The notes beneath the pieces were generated by a model, which searched no databases, was not told the origin of the DNA, and saw only the letters and a list, made by a program, of their open reading frames with translations. A stretch of DNA of 43,731 bases. Source: Kitasatospora xanthocidica. GTDB lineage: Bacteria > Actinomycetota > Actinomycetes > Streptomycetales > Streptomycetaceae. Location of the stretch: assembly GCF_014656195.1 (NCBI RefSeq), contig NZ_BNBY01000049.1, forward strand, positions 1 through 43,731, read 5' to 3'. Shown here piece after piece: positions 42,398-43,731 of this stretch; position 1 is the first letter of the stretch, and every line of letters starts with the position of its first letter. The translations under genes were made by a program, and so were the position numbers.

Positions 42398-42469
42398 TGG
42401 AGCGCCGGGCCCGAATCGAACGAACCCCTCCCACTGAAAGTGGGCGTGCTACCGCTGCACCACCGACGC
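42398..42469 (-). tRNA. unusual short tRNA, Gly-like body with apparent UUC anticodon
   Basis: On the minus strand from 42469: acceptor GCGTCGG pairs with CCGGCGC (one G-U), discriminator T, then CCA encoded. D arm GTGC-AGCGGTA-GCAC. T arm GTTCG-TTCGATT-CGGGC (two G-U pairs). The body is 69 nt without CCA. The anticodon arm is best read as GCCCA-CTTTCAG-TGGGA, giving anticodon TTC (Glu), with one mismatched pair and no base 26. The alternative register gives TCA but with two mismatches. G1-C72, C2-G71, G3-C70 and U73 are glycine-type identity elements. U8, A14, G18-G19 and the TTCGA loop are conserved. It may be functional or a decaying tRNA. Confidence 0.65.
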
Positions 42470-42603
42470 CTGTCCGGCCGGGTCTTCGACCGCTTCCGCG
42501 ATCCTGTCCCGCCGACGAGGAAGAAGTTACCAGCTGATGATCGGGAGAGGAAAATCGGCAGGACTCCCCCGCCGCCGGCGGGGCGGAACACGAAGGAGCG
42601 GCG

Positions 42604-43608
42604 GTGAACGCGACCGCGAGGGAACGGTTCGACCACTGGCGGGAACTGATCGGGCGCACCCGGGCCAGCGAGGTGGCCAGCGCCCACGCCGACGACTTCC
42701 GCGCCGAGATGCGGCGCCTGGAGCTCGGTCCGGTGACCCTCCTGCGCACCTCGTTCCCCTCCGCGCGGTTCTGGCGGACCGAGCGCATGGCCCGGCGCTC
42801 GGACGCCGGGGTGCACCACCTGACGCTGCTGCTCGACGGCGACATGGCCCTGAGCCGCGACACCCGGCACCCCACGGAGGCCTTCGCCCCCGGCGACCTG
42901 CACCTGCTCGACGGCTCGGACCCCTTCGACCTGCGGGCCTTCGCCTCCCCCGCCTCCGCACCCTCCTCCGCCCCCGACCGGGCCGAACGCCGAGTCGAGG
43001 CCGTCGGCGTCGACTTCCCCACCGCCCTGCTGCCGATCCCGCCGCAGCGGCTGCGCACCGTCCGGGGCCGGGGGTTCTCCGGCCGGGAGGGCACCGGCGC
43101 GCTGCTCGCGGACTTCCTCGTCGGCCTGGACCGGCAGGCCGCCCTCCTCGGACCCGCCGAAGCGCCCCGCCTGGGCACGGTCGTGGTCGACCTGATCGCC
43201 GCCTGGCTGGCCCGGGAGCTCGACACCGAGACCGCGCTACCCGACGACACCCGCCGGCGCGCCCTCGTGGAGAACGTCCACGCCTTCATCCGGCGCAACC
43301 TCCACGACCCCGAGCTGACACCCGCCGCGATCGCCGCCGCCCACCACATCTCCGTCAGCTACCTGCACCGCCTGTTCACCCAGCACTCCGAGGGCGAGAC
43401 GGTCGCCGCCTGGATCCGCCGCCGGCGGCTGGAGCGGGCGCACCGCGACCTGGCCGACCCCGCGCTGCGCACCCTGCCGGTCCACGCCGTCGCCGCCCGC
43501 TGCGGCATCCCCGGCCCCTCCGACTTCAGCCGCGCCTTCCGCACCGCGTACGGGCTGCCGCCCGGCGAGTACCGCCGCCTGGCACTGGCCGGCGGCACGG
43601 ACGGATGA
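42604..43608 (+). CDS. AraC-family regulator with AraC-binding-like N-terminal domain
   Basis: 334 aa from GTG 42604 (AAGGAG 5 nt upstream). The N-terminal 200 residues match the AraC_binding_2 layout (FDHWRELIGRTRASEVASAHADDFRAEMRRLELGPVTLLR, LLLDGDMALSRD, FAPGDLHLLDG). The C-terminal HTH pair is DPELTPAAIAAAHHISVSYLHRLF and VHAVAARCGIPGPSDFSRAFRTAYGLPPGEYRR. This is a common streptomycete activator class. Its target is probably beyond the window end, where repeats resembling binding sites begin. It starts 135 bp from the tRNA gene, which is on the opposite strand. Confidence 0.92.
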   Translation: MNATARERFDHWRELIGRTRASEVASAHADDFRAEMRRLELGPVTLLRTSFPSARFWRTERMARRSDAGVHHLTLLLDGDMALSRDTRHPTEAFAPGDLHLLDGSDPFDLRAFASPASAPSSAPDRAERRVEAVGVDFPTALLPIPPQRLRTVRGRGFSGREGTGALLADFLVGLDRQAALLGPAEAPRLGTVVVDLIAAWLARELDTETALPDDTRRRALVENVHAFIRRNLHDPELTPAAIAAAHHISVSYLHRLFTQHSEGETVAAWIRRRRLERAHRDLADPALRTLPVHAVAARCGIPGPSDFSRAFRTAYGLPPGEYRRLALAGGTDG

Positions 43609-43615
43609 CCGACCC

Positions 43616-43654
43616 GTCGACGCACTGCCAACGACCTGTCGACGCAGCGCCAAC
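43616..43654. promoter_or_regulatory. direct repeats GTCGACGCACTGCCAAC / GTCGACGCAGCGCCAAC
   Basis: Two 17-bp copies (43616-43632 and 43638-43654) differ at two bases and are 22 bp apart, two helical turns. A weaker echo (GCGCACTGGCA) follows near 43666. They are probably sites for the AraC regulator, controlling it or the next gene. Confidence 0.5.
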
Positions 43655-43697
43655 ACGGCCGGCCCGCGCACTGGCATCGTCCACCTGGACGACGGCG

Positions 43698-43728
43698 GCC
43701 CGGCACGCCACGGGGGAGCGTGCCGGGC
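43698..43728. terminator. hairpin at the window end
   Basis: GCCCGGCACGC (43698-43708) pairs perfectly with GCGTGCCGGGC (43718-43728) around a 9-nt loop. It is a likely terminator of the AraC gene or of a gene beyond the window. Confidence 0.6.
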
Positions 43729-43731
43729 CGC

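Noticed and set aside
42398..42469. Selenocysteine or opal-suppressor tRNA (anticodon UCA)
   Set aside because: That register leaves two mismatches in the anticodon stem, and the molecule lacks the long extra arm of tRNA-Sec.
42296..42470. Integrated element using the tRNA as attachment site
   Set aside because: No integrase, excisionase or duplicate of the tRNA 3' end is visible in the window.

Overview
The window is very GC-rich, and almost every convincing reading frame ends its codons in G or C. Genes are packed on both strands, regulators are abundant (TetR x3, AraC x2, GntR, one two-component pair), and starts are often GTG. Several regulator genes look leaderless. Together with Streptomyces-type families (VC0807 membrane protein, PPOX F420 oxidoreductase, DUF1801, contractile-injection sheath, LtrA and LuxR-AAA remnants) this points to a streptomycete (Streptomyces or Kitasatospora). 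There is no ribosomal or housekeeping cluster. The many truncated genes and local repeats fit an accessory or chromosome-arm region rather than the core.

Layout. 0.1-2.6 kb: an autoregulated tetR plus membrane-protein operon with a four-copy operator array, then a haloperoxidase-like hydrolase. 2.8-5.3 kb: a scar zone with a LuxR-family ATPase and an LtrA gene, both truncated and meeting tail to tail, an intact dps, and a truncated gene starting like an LLM oxidoreductase. 5.3-8.6 kb: MBL-fold hydrolase, divergent AraC regulator, PPOX enzyme, DUF1801 protein. 8.6-13.2 kb: MMPL exporter divergent from a NarL-type sensor kinase/response regulator pair. 13.2-16.7 kb: truncated SRPBCC gene, aldo/keto reductase, YihY membrane protein, secreted protein. 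16.8-21.5 kb: a mosaic of decayed gene ends, a perfect 44-bp palindrome, a TPR gene and a PH-like membrane gene enclosed by a 122-bp inverted repeat, and an L7/L12-like small protein carrying a 7 x 7-bp repeat. 21.5-28.4 kb: two FAD aromatic monooxygenases (one with a divergent TetR), a SnoaL-like protein, a GT2 glycosyltransferase and a methyltransferase. 28.5-29.9 kb: a TnpB-only IS200/IS605-type element ending at the stop codon of an SDR gene. 29.9-34.9 kb: tetR-SDR operon, small proteins, and an apparently accessory NAD-dependent DNA ligase. 34.9-40.1 kb: a membrane protein divergent from a very small secreted peptide with a repeated EYGLL motif, a secreted phosphodiesterase divergent from a GntR/UTRA regulator, and a secreted serine hydrolase. 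40.2-43.7 kb: an orphan contractile-injection sheath gene, an unusual short tRNA, and an AraC regulator.

The common theme is local regulator/target pairs (TetR-membrane protein, AraC-MBL, TCS-MMPL, TetR-monooxygenase, TetR-SDR, GntR-phosphodiesterase), many with visible palindromic operators, set among deletion scars. The most unusual items are the phased operator array, the Gly-like tRNA with an apparent UUC anticodon, the EYGLL peptide/membrane protein pair, the orphan sheath gene, and the inverted-repeat cassette at 17.3-19.8 kb.
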